From contig CYKH01000081.1 in NCBI GenBank assembly GCA_001460835.1, positions 10,003-57,471 of the forward strand: a DNA stretch of 47,469 nt, read 5' to 3'. Positions 9,706 through 17,730 of the stretch are shown here, piece after piece. Position 1 is the first letter of the stretch; each line of letters opens with the position of its first letter. Made by a program: the position numbers and the translations under genes. The notes below the pieces were generated by a model. The model saw only the letters and a program-made list of their open reading frames with translations. It ran no database searches and had not been told where the DNA came from. The stretch is from Bodo saltans (Eukaryota > Euglenozoa > Kinetoplastea > Eubodonida > Bodonidae).

Positions 9706-9923
9706 AATTATCTCTAGTCATGATGATGGTGCTGGTACGTTGACTGTAAGGCTCGGCAACATGCGCGACTTCGTGGCTGTGACTGTTATTCCCTTCGCCG
9801 CAGATGACGGCTGGGGTTGTGCACAGCGTGTTGCTGAAGGACTCGAAGGCGAAATAGTACGACCGAGCGAGGCATCACCCACGGCGCTCACATTTACTAC
9901 GCGCCATCGTGTGACTCTGCTAG
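9605..9923 (+). repeat. 316-bp tandem duplication, copy 2 (3 bases longer)
   Basis: This is the second copy of the tandem unit, with a three-base insertion near 9719 (CATGATGATGG for GAGGGTGG). Its far end rejoins the original single-copy sequence at about 9923. Confidence 0.9.
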
Positions 9924-10363
9924 TGCTTTCTTGCATCGGTAGCACAGGTGGGACTGTGCAAATCGAATCCGAATGGCAGCCTTGTAAACGTTCTTTTGCC
10001 AGAGCAGAGGAGACCCTTGGGGACCTGCAGGCAGCCACGAATTCAAACAAAGAAGTTCATGCCACGCCTGGATTGGACGTTCACGTGCATCCCGATGGGT
10101 TTACGGTTGAACGCAACGGCTTCTTAGTCGAGGCACCCGCACGCTTTGCCGATTCGCATTGCGCGGCTCGACTCTTTAAGCTCCTTAGCGGAGTTGGTGA
10201 GCGGCGCATGGGCACTGTGGACAGCTTTCAGCAGGAAAGGGCGGTGGATGCTGAAGCGAAAGGGAAAGCTTGTGTGACCATTCATCATGATAGCAGTGTG
10301 CTGACGCGAGCATCAACGATGAAGCTTTTCCCTGGCCAAGGGGAAAAGGCCATCATTTCCTAA
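9647..10363 (+). CDS. 3' portion of the split unknown gene (238 aa if translated from the internal ATG)
   Basis: This frame holds the second duplication copy and the unique 3' end of the gene that starts at 8563. The peptide encoded by the first about 90 codons nearly repeats the one ending the 5' portion, with the differences K to E, T to A, L to I and A to V. The first ATG is internal to the repeat (MTTRTDNF). No acceptor tract lies just upstream, so independent expression is unlikely unless the AG sites near 9620-9640 are used. The unique part (residues about 95-238) has no motif I recognise. Several base differences between the copies are silent, which suggests that at least one copy stayed under coding constraint for a time. 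Confidence 0.5.
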   Translation: MTTRTDNFSISWPVVIVPFEIISSHDDGAGTLTVRLGNMRDFVAVTVIPFAADDGWGCAQRVAEGLEGEIVRPSEASPTALTFTTRHRVTLLVLSCIGSTGGTVQIESEWQPCKRSFARAEETLGDLQAATNSNKEVHATPGLDVHVHPDGFTVERNGFLVEAPARFADSHCAARLFKLLSGVGERRMGTVDSFQQERAVDAEAKGKACVTIHHDSSVLTRASTMKLFPGQGEKAIIS

Positions 10364-10429
10364 AAGTTGATGTTTTAAGTTATGACCTGCATCTGAAATA
10401 GAGGTTTTCCTCCTTGATTACCGTTTCTT

Positions 10430-10453
10430 GTGCCCTTTTGTGGTCGCTTGCAG
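10430..10453 (+). promoter_or_regulatory. Predicted spliced-leader acceptor for the coiled-coil gene
   Basis: A pyrimidine-rich stretch ends TCGCTTGCAG, with AG at 10452-10453. This is 35 bases before the ATG at 10489. Confidence 0.55.
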
Positions 10454-10488
10454 GGAAGTTAACCCGTTCGAACTAAATATATCGTTGT

Positions 10489-12918
10489 ATGGAGCGCAAT
10501 CGTTACCAGCATCCTGCGACAGCAACTCTGGTGAACGCTGGGATTCAGCTGGTGCGAACCACCACTAACCAAGCGGAAAGTGAAGGCTGGGATAACAGCG
10601 AGCGTCACCAGCAAGTGCAGATCCAGCGCCAGGCTGAGATGCGCACCTTGTTTCCTGAGGCTGCGCAGCAAGAATTCCTCTCCGAAGCGCAGCGCCATTC
10701 CTGCGGTGAGGTAGAAGAGTGCGACGAAGCGTTGGCCTCTGCTGAAGCCCTTATCGAAACATTGACAAACGTGCGCGGCCGCGACCTTGCCGTCGCGTTG
10801 GACGCTGAAGAGCGCTGTCGCCAGGAGCTGCAAAAACAGGAGGCACATTTGCAAGCAGCGCAAGAACAGGTAGCAGCGTGCGATGCCGCCAGAAATAACG
10901 CAGACACTGCTGCTGCTGAATCAAGTGCTCAACTTGATGTGGCGACCCGACTGCTGAACGAGCGAACTGCTGAGCTGTCTGTTGCGGAGCGCGATGTCGC
11001 TGGGGCTGAGAGTGAAGTTGACGTCGCCTCGAAGATTGAGCTTAGTCTGCAAGCCGCTGCGGACGACGCACACGCACAGCTTCAAATTGCTCAAACCGAA
11101 TTGGAGGCTGCGCAATTGCGCAAGGATGAGGCGATAAGACAGCTTGACGCGGCCAAAGCAGCCCACGCGCAAGCAAACGCTGCTGCCCAGTGTGCAATAG
11201 CCGCAGCAACTTCGCAAGAACACGTGTTCGATGAAGCGACACGCACTCAAATTTCAGAGGTTGCCGCTGCCAACGCCGATGTCGATGCCGCTTGTGATCA
11301 GTTGGCGAGGACCACTCTCGAAACAAATGCGCACGAGCACACGTGGCAGATTCACGCTGACGCTGCTGCGCAGAGTGCCCTTGATGCCGCAGCTGCACTC
11401 GCTAGTTTGCAACGTGAGGAGGCGGCGCTGACTGCTGCACACACCGCAATGCTTCTGGCAGAGGCAAATGCAAGAGCAGCGGCCGCTGCCGTTGCAAATT
11501 CTCAATTGCATCTTGATCACGCCAATGTGGAGCTTGCTGCCGCACAACACGAAAATACTGCCGTGCGTGCCTTGTCCACACAGATCGATACTGTGTCTGC
11601 GGATATTCGCGCGCTTGAGGCGCAGCAGCAAGGGGACATGGCCGCGATCGCACTTCACAACTCCCGAACAACGGCGCTTAACGGTTGGATTTCCCAAGCG
11701 GAGAATACAATCAGCAGCATGCAGCGTGACTACGACAACTGCCGCACTCACCTGTTTGCGTTGGGCGACGAAGCAGCGATGACTGCACAACAAGTTTACT
11801 TCCATGGAAGGCATCAGATGAACGCTGTACGTAACTATCAACAGACATGGCGCCAGTCAAGTGAGAACCACGCGAATCAATCGAGGGAGTTGCAGCGTCA
11901 AGTCGATCAGCGTAACACTCTCCTGCAGCAACTCAAAGCGCACCACGCGGGGCTCCAGCGCGAGCACACGCACCGCGAACCAGTTGCGAAGCAACGCCTT
12001 ACCGCAGCAATTGCTGCTCAGCGCACTGCTTCTCATCACCACCAGAGGAATGTGGCATTTAAAGCATCTGCCGATCAGCGCCTTGAGACCGCAATTGCAT
12101 CGCACACCAATGTGCAGCAGCGTCAAGAGCAGGCAAGAGCCAGTCATCGAGAGGCGGCAAAACGCCACAATGAAAACACACTTCATGAATGTGCATCACG
12201 AGCAGCATTCTCTTCGGCGAAGCAGCAGCTCAAACGAGCCGAGCATTCGTTCACAAGTGCGCAAAATACTCGTGACACGGTTGTAGTCAGAAACATGGCC
12301 ATTGTCGCTCAAGCGTCCTCGCAGCTGCGGAGCGCCCAAGCGGAGCTTCGAGCGTCAGAGTATGAGCGCGACTTGCGCTACAAAAACGTTGAGGCATCTC
12401 AACAGGTGCTGCAGGCCAGTACCGATGCGCATCGTAACAAGCGCCACCTGTTCGAGTGTGCGCAGACGCTCCTTGACAACGCGAAAAGGGAGTACCAGGA
12501 AGCGGGCCAACGGCTGGCCGAGATGGAAAGCAAGCTCTTCACTGCCCGTAACAACCTTGATCAAGCCCAGTCAGCACTTTCTGATGCCAGTGACGTGCAC
12601 ACTGCTAACGCTGTGTCGCTGGCCCACAACAAACGTGAACTTGAACGTGCCAGGAGCGTCCTGAAGACTGCGACAGCTGACGTGAAAAACGCCAGTACTC
12701 TCTTCAAGCAGAGGACGAGGGAGCGAGACATTGCAGAAGAGAACGAACGAGACATCGCTGCGCAGCTCGTTGATGCCCATCGCTCCATCGAAGTTGTGCG
12801 CGAGCGGCGCCGTGTCACTGAGGAAATGATCGCTGCGCGCCCTCAACAAACACTTCCTCAATCAAATTTTCTTTTGAGCAGTCCGCAGTTGAAGAAACAA
12901 GAAAAGCGAGACAATTAG
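10489..12918 (+). CDS. Ala-rich long coiled-coil protein (809 aa)
   Basis: From about residue 60 to 790 the sequence is almost unbroken helix with heptad spacing. It is rich in Ala, Gln, Glu and Arg and poor in Pro and Gly, so a long parallel coiled coil is expected. There is no motor, zinc finger or membrane segment. The short N-terminal part (MERNRYQHPATATLV) is not recognised. Weak similarity to myosin tails, SMC arms or flagellar and cytoskeletal proteins of trypanosomatids would be a composition effect and should not be taken as homology. The ATG follows a good acceptor tract and the stop is TAG. In context it sits between the split unknown gene and the TRIM-like gene, which also has a coiled coil; physical partnership is possible but unsupported. 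Confidence 0.8.
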   Translation: MERNRYQHPATATLVNAGIQLVRTTTNQAESEGWDNSERHQQVQIQRQAEMRTLFPEAAQQEFLSEAQRHSCGEVEECDEALASAEALIETLTNVRGRDLAVALDAEERCRQELQKQEAHLQAAQEQVAACDAARNNADTAAAESSAQLDVATRLLNERTAELSVAERDVAGAESEVDVASKIELSLQAAADDAHAQLQIAQTELEAAQLRKDEAIRQLDAAKAAHAQANAAAQCAIAAATSQEHVFDEATRTQISEVAAANADVDAACDQLARTTLETNAHEHTWQIHADAAAQSALDAAAALASLQREEAALTAAHTAMLLAEANARAAAAAVANSQLHLDHANVELAAAQHENTAVRALSTQIDTVSADIRALEAQQQGDMAAIALHNSRTTALNGWISQAENTISSMQRDYDNCRTHLFALGDEAAMTAQQVYFHGRHQMNAVRNYQQTWRQSSENHANQSRELQRQVDQRNTLLQQLKAHHAGLQREHTHREPVAKQRLTAAIAAQRTASHHHQRNVAFKASADQRLETAIASHTNVQQRQEQARASHREAAKRHNENTLHECASRAAFSSAKQQLKRAEHSFTSAQNTRDTVVVRNMAIVAQASSQLRSAQAELRASEYERDLRYKNVEASQQVLQASTDAHRNKRHLFECAQTLLDNAKREYQEAGQRLAEMESKLFTARNNLDQAQSALSDASDVHTANAVSLAHNKRELERARSVLKTATADVKNASTLFKQRTRERDIAEENERDIAAQLVDAHRSIEVVRERRRVTEEMIAARPQQTLPQSNFLLSSPQLKKQEKRDN

Positions 12919-13124
12919 AGGATGTGCGTTTTTGCGTCTGTTGTAGCAATCCGTTTTTGCGTCTGAGGACCGTGCTGATGGACCCTTGCCGATGCAAACC
13001 ACTTATCAAATTCAAGCCACTTTTTTATTCGAAGATTGGATTTTATCGCAGCGAAAGCACCTTGAGGCAAGTGATATTATCGCTTGACAACATATTTGAA
13101 ATGATCACGCATGGAGCCAAACGT
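12919..13124. other. Intergenic sequence after the coiled-coil gene
   Basis: Contains a short direct repeat (CGTTTTTGCGTCTG near 12926 and 12951). A T-rich stretch near 13020-13045 is vaguely like the leader repeat at 812-838. No gene is seen. Confidence 0.4.
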
Positions 13125-13503
13125 AATATTTTGTCACTTATGATAACACAACAGGCCGTGAGTTAGATGCAATTTATGAGCAGTGGTCCGATGTGCCGCA
13201 GCTGGTCCTTGTGAGCGCCGCCAATTGCTAGGTGCGTTCAGCGAGCAAGGGTATGTTGAAGAAGTTGACGGAGTTGCGCGGCAGGCGACAGCTAGTGGCA
13301 GCCGAACACTCCTCATTTTCGATTTGGACTCGCTAGCCGGTGTGCAGATGAGCAGCTTATGAGAGAGTGGCTCTGATAACTTTAGCATGTGCCACTCGGG
13401 GCTCTTTGATCGTTGCGTTGACATCTTCTTGAGCTGTCGGCGTCGGGCGGAGCGCAAGAATACGCATGGCGAGGCCGTTACTGGGATCAAGACAATGCCG
13501 GGG
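13125..13503 (+). pseudogene. Decayed coding fragment of unknown parent gene
   Basis: Coding-like text runs through this stretch in shifting frames with stops. One piece reads GRELDAIYEQWSDVPQLVLV. After a frame change another reads EQGYVEEVDGVARQA, then SRTLLIFDLDSLAG. Hydrophobic strands followed by an acidic turn (LIFDLDSL) weakly recall the pseudo-GTPase segment of the 876 gene (IVFLDVDM), so it may be a relic of a paralogue. The fragment lies directly before a relic of the TRIM-like gene, suggesting an older array of these genes that has broken down. Confidence 0.4.
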
Positions 13504-13671
13504 AAGTGGAAGATGTCGAAGTTCTCAGCGATGAGAGCGTTATGAATGGAGATGCCACAACGAGATTTATCGGGGACTCGTCGTATTCATTGATTTTTTT
13601 CTTTTTGAAGTACGTCTGGAAAAGAAAGAAAAACTGTCCACGACGTTTATTCTTTTTAACGCGCATTAACG

Positions 13672-13910
13672 ACAATGACACCGATAACCAGTTTAACACT
13701 CTTATCACTCGGCTAGAAAGCATCATTGCCAAACTGAAGGAGGACCATGCAAAAGGAGTTCGTCCAATGCGTAACCCAACTAAGACATTGAAAGAAGTGT
13801 TCGTTGAGAAGGTGCGTGCTCAACAAGCCAGCGTTGTGTCGTACATCGAAGATGCAGAGCATTTACTGCAGTCTACACGCGAGATTTTGGCCGTGGCTGA
13901 ATCCTGTTCA
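13672..13910 (+). pseudogene. Relic of the TRIM-like coiled-coil segment
   Basis: This segment aligns with 15156-15395 of the intact TRIM-like gene over about 79 codons without losing frame. Shared motifs include LESIIAKLK, AKGVR, QQAS and SYIE. It has no RING or B-box part upstream. The surrounding open frame (13506-13934) begins with unrelated low-quality sequence, so this is most likely a truncated copy of the neighbour. Amino-acid changes are mostly conservative, so decay may be recent or the segment may have been translated for some time. Confidence 0.7.
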
Positions 13911-14036
13911 CTGCCGTTGCGCTCCTCCTGGTGAGTCATGATGGATTCCATGGTGTGGTGGGACAAGTAACACACTACTTTAATCTCGATGCCAGAGTGC
14001 TACCTGTGAAGGTGCTACCTGTGAAACCTTGCGAAT

Positions 14037-14054
14037 TGTTCTCCCCTTTTTTAG
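14037..14054 (+). promoter_or_regulatory. Predicted spliced-leader acceptor for the TRIM-like gene
   Basis: A tract TTGTTCTCCCCTTTTTT ends in AG at 14053-14054, and the next in-frame ATG is at 14114. Just upstream, 13998-14027 holds a 15-bp tandem duplication (GTGCTACCTGTGAAG, then the same with one change). Confidence 0.6.
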
Positions 14055-14113
14055 TCAAATTAGACTTCCAATTCAAACAAACACACAAAACAAGCTCAAC
14101 ACAGGACGATTAC

Positions 14114-15910
14114 ATGAGCTCTTTTATCGTTGGCGTGCGTGGTTGTCCGGACACCGTTCAGCTGCCACTGCAGGCAACCGCACAAACGACATTTCATACT
14201 ATTCGAGAAGCAATCGCCGCAAAAGTGTGCGTTTCCGCAATAGCCGTTGCAATCTTTGCGAAAGGAGTGGAGGTGACCTCCTACACCTCCGAGCTTGGCA
14301 CTGAATTTTCTGTCAACAACTTCATCACGTACGAGCTCCGCATTTCCACACGCAATGTTCCCAAAAGCTTCGAAGATGTGAAGGCCCATGCAATTAACTT
14401 CATTTGCTGCTGTGGCTGCAAAACAGCCCTTGCCGTCAACGGTAAGTACTGCATCCTCAATTGCGGTTGCACGCTGTGCCTCGGCTGCGCAGACAAACAA
14501 GAAGGCGACCATGGAGGCGCTATCCTGTGCCCGTACCACCAAGTCCCTACTCCAAACGATGTGCGATTCCACCCCAAGGCACTTTGCGGTAATGATGAGT
14601 TTTGCGCTGAGGCACCGTCGTCAACTCGACACGAAGGACCCCACGACGTGCTTGACAAGTTGTTGATCACCCAACAATGCCAGTTGACGACGTTAGAGAA
14701 CGGGCAGACGACAACATGCTGCAACACTAACCTGGTCCGCTGTCGCTGTGGCCTACCACCAGTGTGCTCGTCATGTATGAAGAAGCACCTTGAGCGCTCA
14801 ACTGCAGAAGTAGGGCGCCATGCACTTAGTACACAAACTGCTGTACCAACAAAAGAGCTACTTTCTCGGTGTCGGCAACATGAGTCACATTCTTATGATA
14901 CCTTTCATTGTCCACGATCTGCTCTACTGTGCGAATATTGCTACAAGAGGGACATGAACCGCGCGGACGTAGAGGGCCTTGCCGATGAGTCTCACGTCAA
15001 ACGAACAACCACTGCTGTGACAACAGCTGTCGATGAGCTAACAACCTCCATCCAACGGCTCGAGGATGCCAAGGCCGCTGCCTTGACGCAAAATGGCGAG
15101 CTGCTCAAGAACCTGAGTGAGAACAACAAGCGCCTCGACGATAATTGTCTAGACTACGTCACTGACACCGAGGAGCAGTTTGGCACTCGCATCAGTCAGC
15201 TTGAAAGCATTATTGCCAAACTGAAGGATGACTGTGCTAAAGGAGTTCGCACAATACGTGACACGACAAAGCTGTTGAAAGAAGAGTTTGAAAAGAAAGT
15301 ACGTCTTCAACAAGCCAGCATTGTGTCGTACATTGAGACTGTGGAGCGTTTGCTGCACTCAACGCGCGAGCAGCTAGCCGCTGTTGCGCACACTGCTCGT
15401 TTTGCGCCGGAGATCATTCCCGCCACGAACGCCGTTGTCGCATTCAGCAAAAGGTTTTTCGCAGTGACACCAACAGCCATCACCATCGAGCAATGCTTCG
15501 CAAAGTGTGAGCCGTACAAACCGCTTGTGCGCATTATCGCGACGACCGATGGTAACTACAGTACCGATGTGTGGTATCGCCCAACGATGCGTTCCATGGT
15601 GCGAAACTTGCGGCGTGAGAAGATTCTTTCGAATCCAGTCGCCCGCAGGGAAAAGCTTCCGGGACTGTCGTTGAAGGAGGTTCAGCAAGCGGCTGCTGCC
15701 GCGAAAGCCAAAGACGATGCCGACGCCGCCGCGAAAGCCAAAGCCGAACAGGAAGCAGCCGCTGCTGCCGCGAAGGCCAAAGCCGATGCCGACGCCGCCG
15801 CGAAAGCCAAAGCCGAGCAGGAAGCAGCCGCTGCTGCCGCGAAGGCCAAAGCCGATGCCGACGCCGCCGCGAGAGCTAAGGCTGCGCAAGTGGCCGCTGC
15901 GCCAAAGTGA
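14114..15910 (+). CDS. TRIM-like protein: ubiquitin-like fold, RING, B-box-like fingers, coiled coil, Ala/Lys repeat tail (598 aa)
   Basis: Residues 1-80 have the strand and helix order of a ubiquitin-like fold (FIVGVRG, TVQLPLQA, then a helix TIREAIAAK, then AIFAKGVEV). Residues 98-142 look like a RING finger: CCGC, then CGCTLCLGC (the C-x-C-x2-C-x2-C core with Cys in place of His), then CPYH. Cys/His clusters from about 202 and 253 resemble B-boxes (CRQHESH, CEYC). Residues about 295-435 form a coiled coil. Ala/Lys repeats fill 516-598. RING, B-box and coiled coil in this order define the TRIM (RBCC) ubiquitin ligases, so E3 activity is a reasonable inference, although zinc ligands were assigned by eye. 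Translation is assumed to start at the first ATG after the acceptor at 14053-14054, since the upstream frame is open without an ATG. Partial copies flank the gene on both sides. Confidence 0.8.
   Translation: MSSFIVGVRGCPDTVQLPLQATAQTTFHTIREAIAAKVCVSAIAVAIFAKGVEVTSYTSELGTEFSVNNFITYELRISTRNVPKSFEDVKAHAINFICCCGCKTALAVNGKYCILNCGCTLCLGCADKQEGDHGGAILCPYHQVPTPNDVRFHPKALCGNDEFCAEAPSSTRHEGPHDVLDKLLITQQCQLTTLENGQTTTCCNTNLVRCRCGLPPVCSSCMKKHLERSTAEVGRHALSTQTAVPTKELLSRCRQHESHSYDTFHCPRSALLCEYCYKRDMNRADVEGLADESHVKRTTTAVTTAVDELTTSIQRLEDAKAAALTQNGELLKNLSENNKRLDDNCLDYVTDTEEQFGTRISQLESIIAKLKDDCAKGVRTIRDTTKLLKEEFEKKVRLQQASIVSYIETVERLLHSTREQLAAVAHTARFAPEIIPATNAVVAFSKRFFAVTPTAITIEQCFAKCEPYKPLVRIIATTDGNYSTDVWYRPTMRSMVRNLRREKILSNPVARREKLPGLSLKEVQQAAAAAKAKDDADAAAKAKAEQEAAAAAAKAKADADAAAKAKAEQEAAAAAAKAKADADAAARAKAAQVAAAPK
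15722..15910 (+). repeat. 69-bp coding tandem repeats (23-residue Ala/Lys units)
   Basis: Two complete 69-bp units (15722-15790 and 15791-15859) and a partial third encode AAAKAKADAD-type and AAAKAKAEQE-type blocks. The first two units are almost identical, so the tail probably varies in length between strains. Confidence 0.85.
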
Positions 15911-16194
15911 AGAGAGGTTTGACACAGAAAGTGAGAACTTTTTAGAACGGATTGAGTCAAAAAATAATATTGAGTAAATTTTACCCAAAGTTTCATTCCA
16001 AAAACGAACGCGATGTCCACATGGAAACCACTTGTTGAATCGTTTGATTGGCCTATTTGAAGAGAACCGTTGTTTGTTTGCAAGTTTTAAGTTTTTTTTT
16101 TGTTGTTGTTGTTGTGATTGAGAGGACGTTTGCCACGGTTTTTTTTGGCGACAAGTGCAGCCATCACCGTTGAGGGATCAAGGTTGCTGCACGC

Positions 16195-16300
16195 AAGGCA
16201 TTTAATCTTTGTTGCGATGGAGAACGAGTATCGCTCTGCTGGTTCGTCAGTTGTCATGGCGCGAGATTGAGAGCCGGTGTTCGTGAATACGACTGATACT
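16195..16300 (+). pseudogene. Relic fragment of the RNF213-like gene
   Basis: A 21-base exact match (GGTTCGTCAGTTGTCATGGC plus one base) and imperfect flanking similarity link this stretch to about 20505-20610 of the giant AAA+ gene, where it encodes VRQLSWRDIGSRC. It is isolated and out of any long frame, so it is a decayed partial copy. Confidence 0.55.
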
Positions 16301-16379
16301 GCCTCGCAAGCGATGATGATGATGCGATCGCAATGCGTTTTCTTTTATCGTTTTCTTGGCAATCAGGTCGACTTGCAAT

Positions 16380-16535
16380 GAGAAGTCGAGAGCGATGAGA
16401 AAGTCAAGAAGAATGGAGATGCTTCGATGGGATTTGTTCAGCTGCCACTGCAGGCCTCCAAACGACACTTCATACTTTGCGAAAAGAGTGGATGCGACCT
16501 CCTACACCTAATTGCGGTTGCACGCTATGGGATCA
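16380..16535 (+). pseudogene. Relic fragment of the TRIM-like gene (5' part)
   Basis: From about 16436 the sequence matches the TRIM-like gene in pieces. TTCAGCTGCCACTGCAGGC equals the sequence at 14158. Stretches like the ones at about 14262-14290 and 14460-14478 then follow in order, with large deletions between them. The part before it (16395-16435) resembles 13530-13565, so the two relic blocks share a common older neighbour. Confidence 0.6.
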
Positions 16536-16719
16536 TGTGTTCGCTGTGATGGATTTAGCATTTCTTATCGTCCCGTTGTGTCGTGCACGATGTTGACTGA
16601 TTTGTGACCTATCAAAGCGAATGCAATTCGCCGAATTCATTGATTTGCTTTTTCGAAGAAGCCGAGAGGACAGGTTTGATGTCGGATTCGTTGGCTATTA
16701 ACTTAGGCACATCAAGAAG

Positions 16720-16870
16720 AAATCGCCGCTGTTGCGAAGGCGAAATCCGTGAGGTTGCTGCGAGAGCCAACGCAGAGCGAGAAGCAATTGCCACTGCTAC
16801 GATAGTGAAAGTCAATGCTGAGGCAGCTCGGAAAGCCAGGGTTCTAAACAGAAAGATTGCACCATCGTAG
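16720..16870 (+). pseudogene. Relic Ala/Lys-rich tail
   Basis: The encoded residues (RANAEREAIATA, VNAEAARKA, ending KIAPS and a stop) look like the end of an Ala/Lys tail such as the one at 3-254, which ends NAIAPTTT. It lies in the correct order after the 5' relic of the TRIM-like gene, so together they mark one decayed copy. Confidence 0.5.
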
Positions 16871-16989
16871 CACAGGTAGATCCTCGAGGTATGAATCAGT
16901 TGTGCAGTTAAGGACACTTGATCGAAGCCTGTGGGGAAGAAAATAAAAAACCGCACAAAAATGTGGTGATAAATCAACGGGGAAAAAAT

Positions 16990-17240
16990 GGATCAACCCT
17001 CGTCAAGTTGGCAACTCTCTCCTAGGAATAATGCAACACGTCAAATACATGGCGGCTTTTCTTACCGGTGGGCGAGCAATCGTACACTGAGCTAATACCT
17101 TGCAGCCTGCATGCACCATATCAGATGAAGCCGCGTGTATTATTGCAGCAGCACCGTTTCCAGATGACGAGAGTGTTTTTGCTACTCTTGGTGGTGCACG
17201 ACACAGGACCTTGGGCACTTCAAAGTTTTTGAAGTCGTGT
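16990..17240 (+). pseudogene. Coding-like relic of unknown origin
   Basis: One frame reads sensibly for about 80 codons with a single internal stop (LLGIMQHVKYMAAFLTGG before it, and SDEAACIIAAAPFPDDESVF after it). I do not recognise the parent. It could be a piece of another lost member of this gene group or chance; the balanced composition favours a real relic. Confidence 0.3.
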
Positions 17241-17730
17241 GGTCTGTTGTTTTGTCTTGGTTTTGGATTTCTGTCTTGAGGCTTGTCTTGGTCTCTTTAT
17301 GACCTTCGCTACTACCTATGCAACGAGCTAAGGGCAAGAACAGTCACAGTACGCATTTCCAAAACTATCTGGTAGATATTGTCTAACTCTCCCTCTCTAA
17401 CGTCAAAGCATCAGGACAAAAAGGACAGCTGCAAATCGCCAAAGTATTTCACCCCGAAGCGTTGTTCCAAGTCAATCAGTTAGGTTTGCACGGTGGCGTT
17501 CCCTGAAAAAGTTCACTTCTTGAATGGTTTCTGTTTTGGAATTCAATCTACAAAGGGCAGAAAGGAGCAAGATAGCAAGAAGGGGGATCATTCTTTACAG
17601 GTTTCAAAAACCCAAATCCTTTGACCGAAAGGTCGAGTTATATCCACAAAAAAATCTTGGAATTTAGATTTCCATGTACTAAAAATATGAATGAATTTGC
17701 CTGAAATTACTTTGCTTTTCGGGCCGCGAT

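Larger units (their letters stand above)
15911..17730. other. 1.8-kb region of decayed gene fragments
   Basis: There is no intact gene. Reading from left to right, it holds a GTT/T-rich stretch (16087-16150), a piece resembling the RNF213-like gene (about 16195-16300), a piece resembling the 5' part of the TRIM-like gene (about 16436-16535), a relic Ala/Lys tail (about 16720-16870), and a further coding-like relic (about 16990-17240). From about 17240 to 17730 I see only the leader of the giant gene, with two minimal upstream ATGs (17675 and 17687) that each stop within five codons. Confidence 0.55.

Noticed and set aside
10489-12918. Myosin tail or SMC protein
   Set aside because: There is no motor, hinge or ATPase head; the similarity is only heptad composition.
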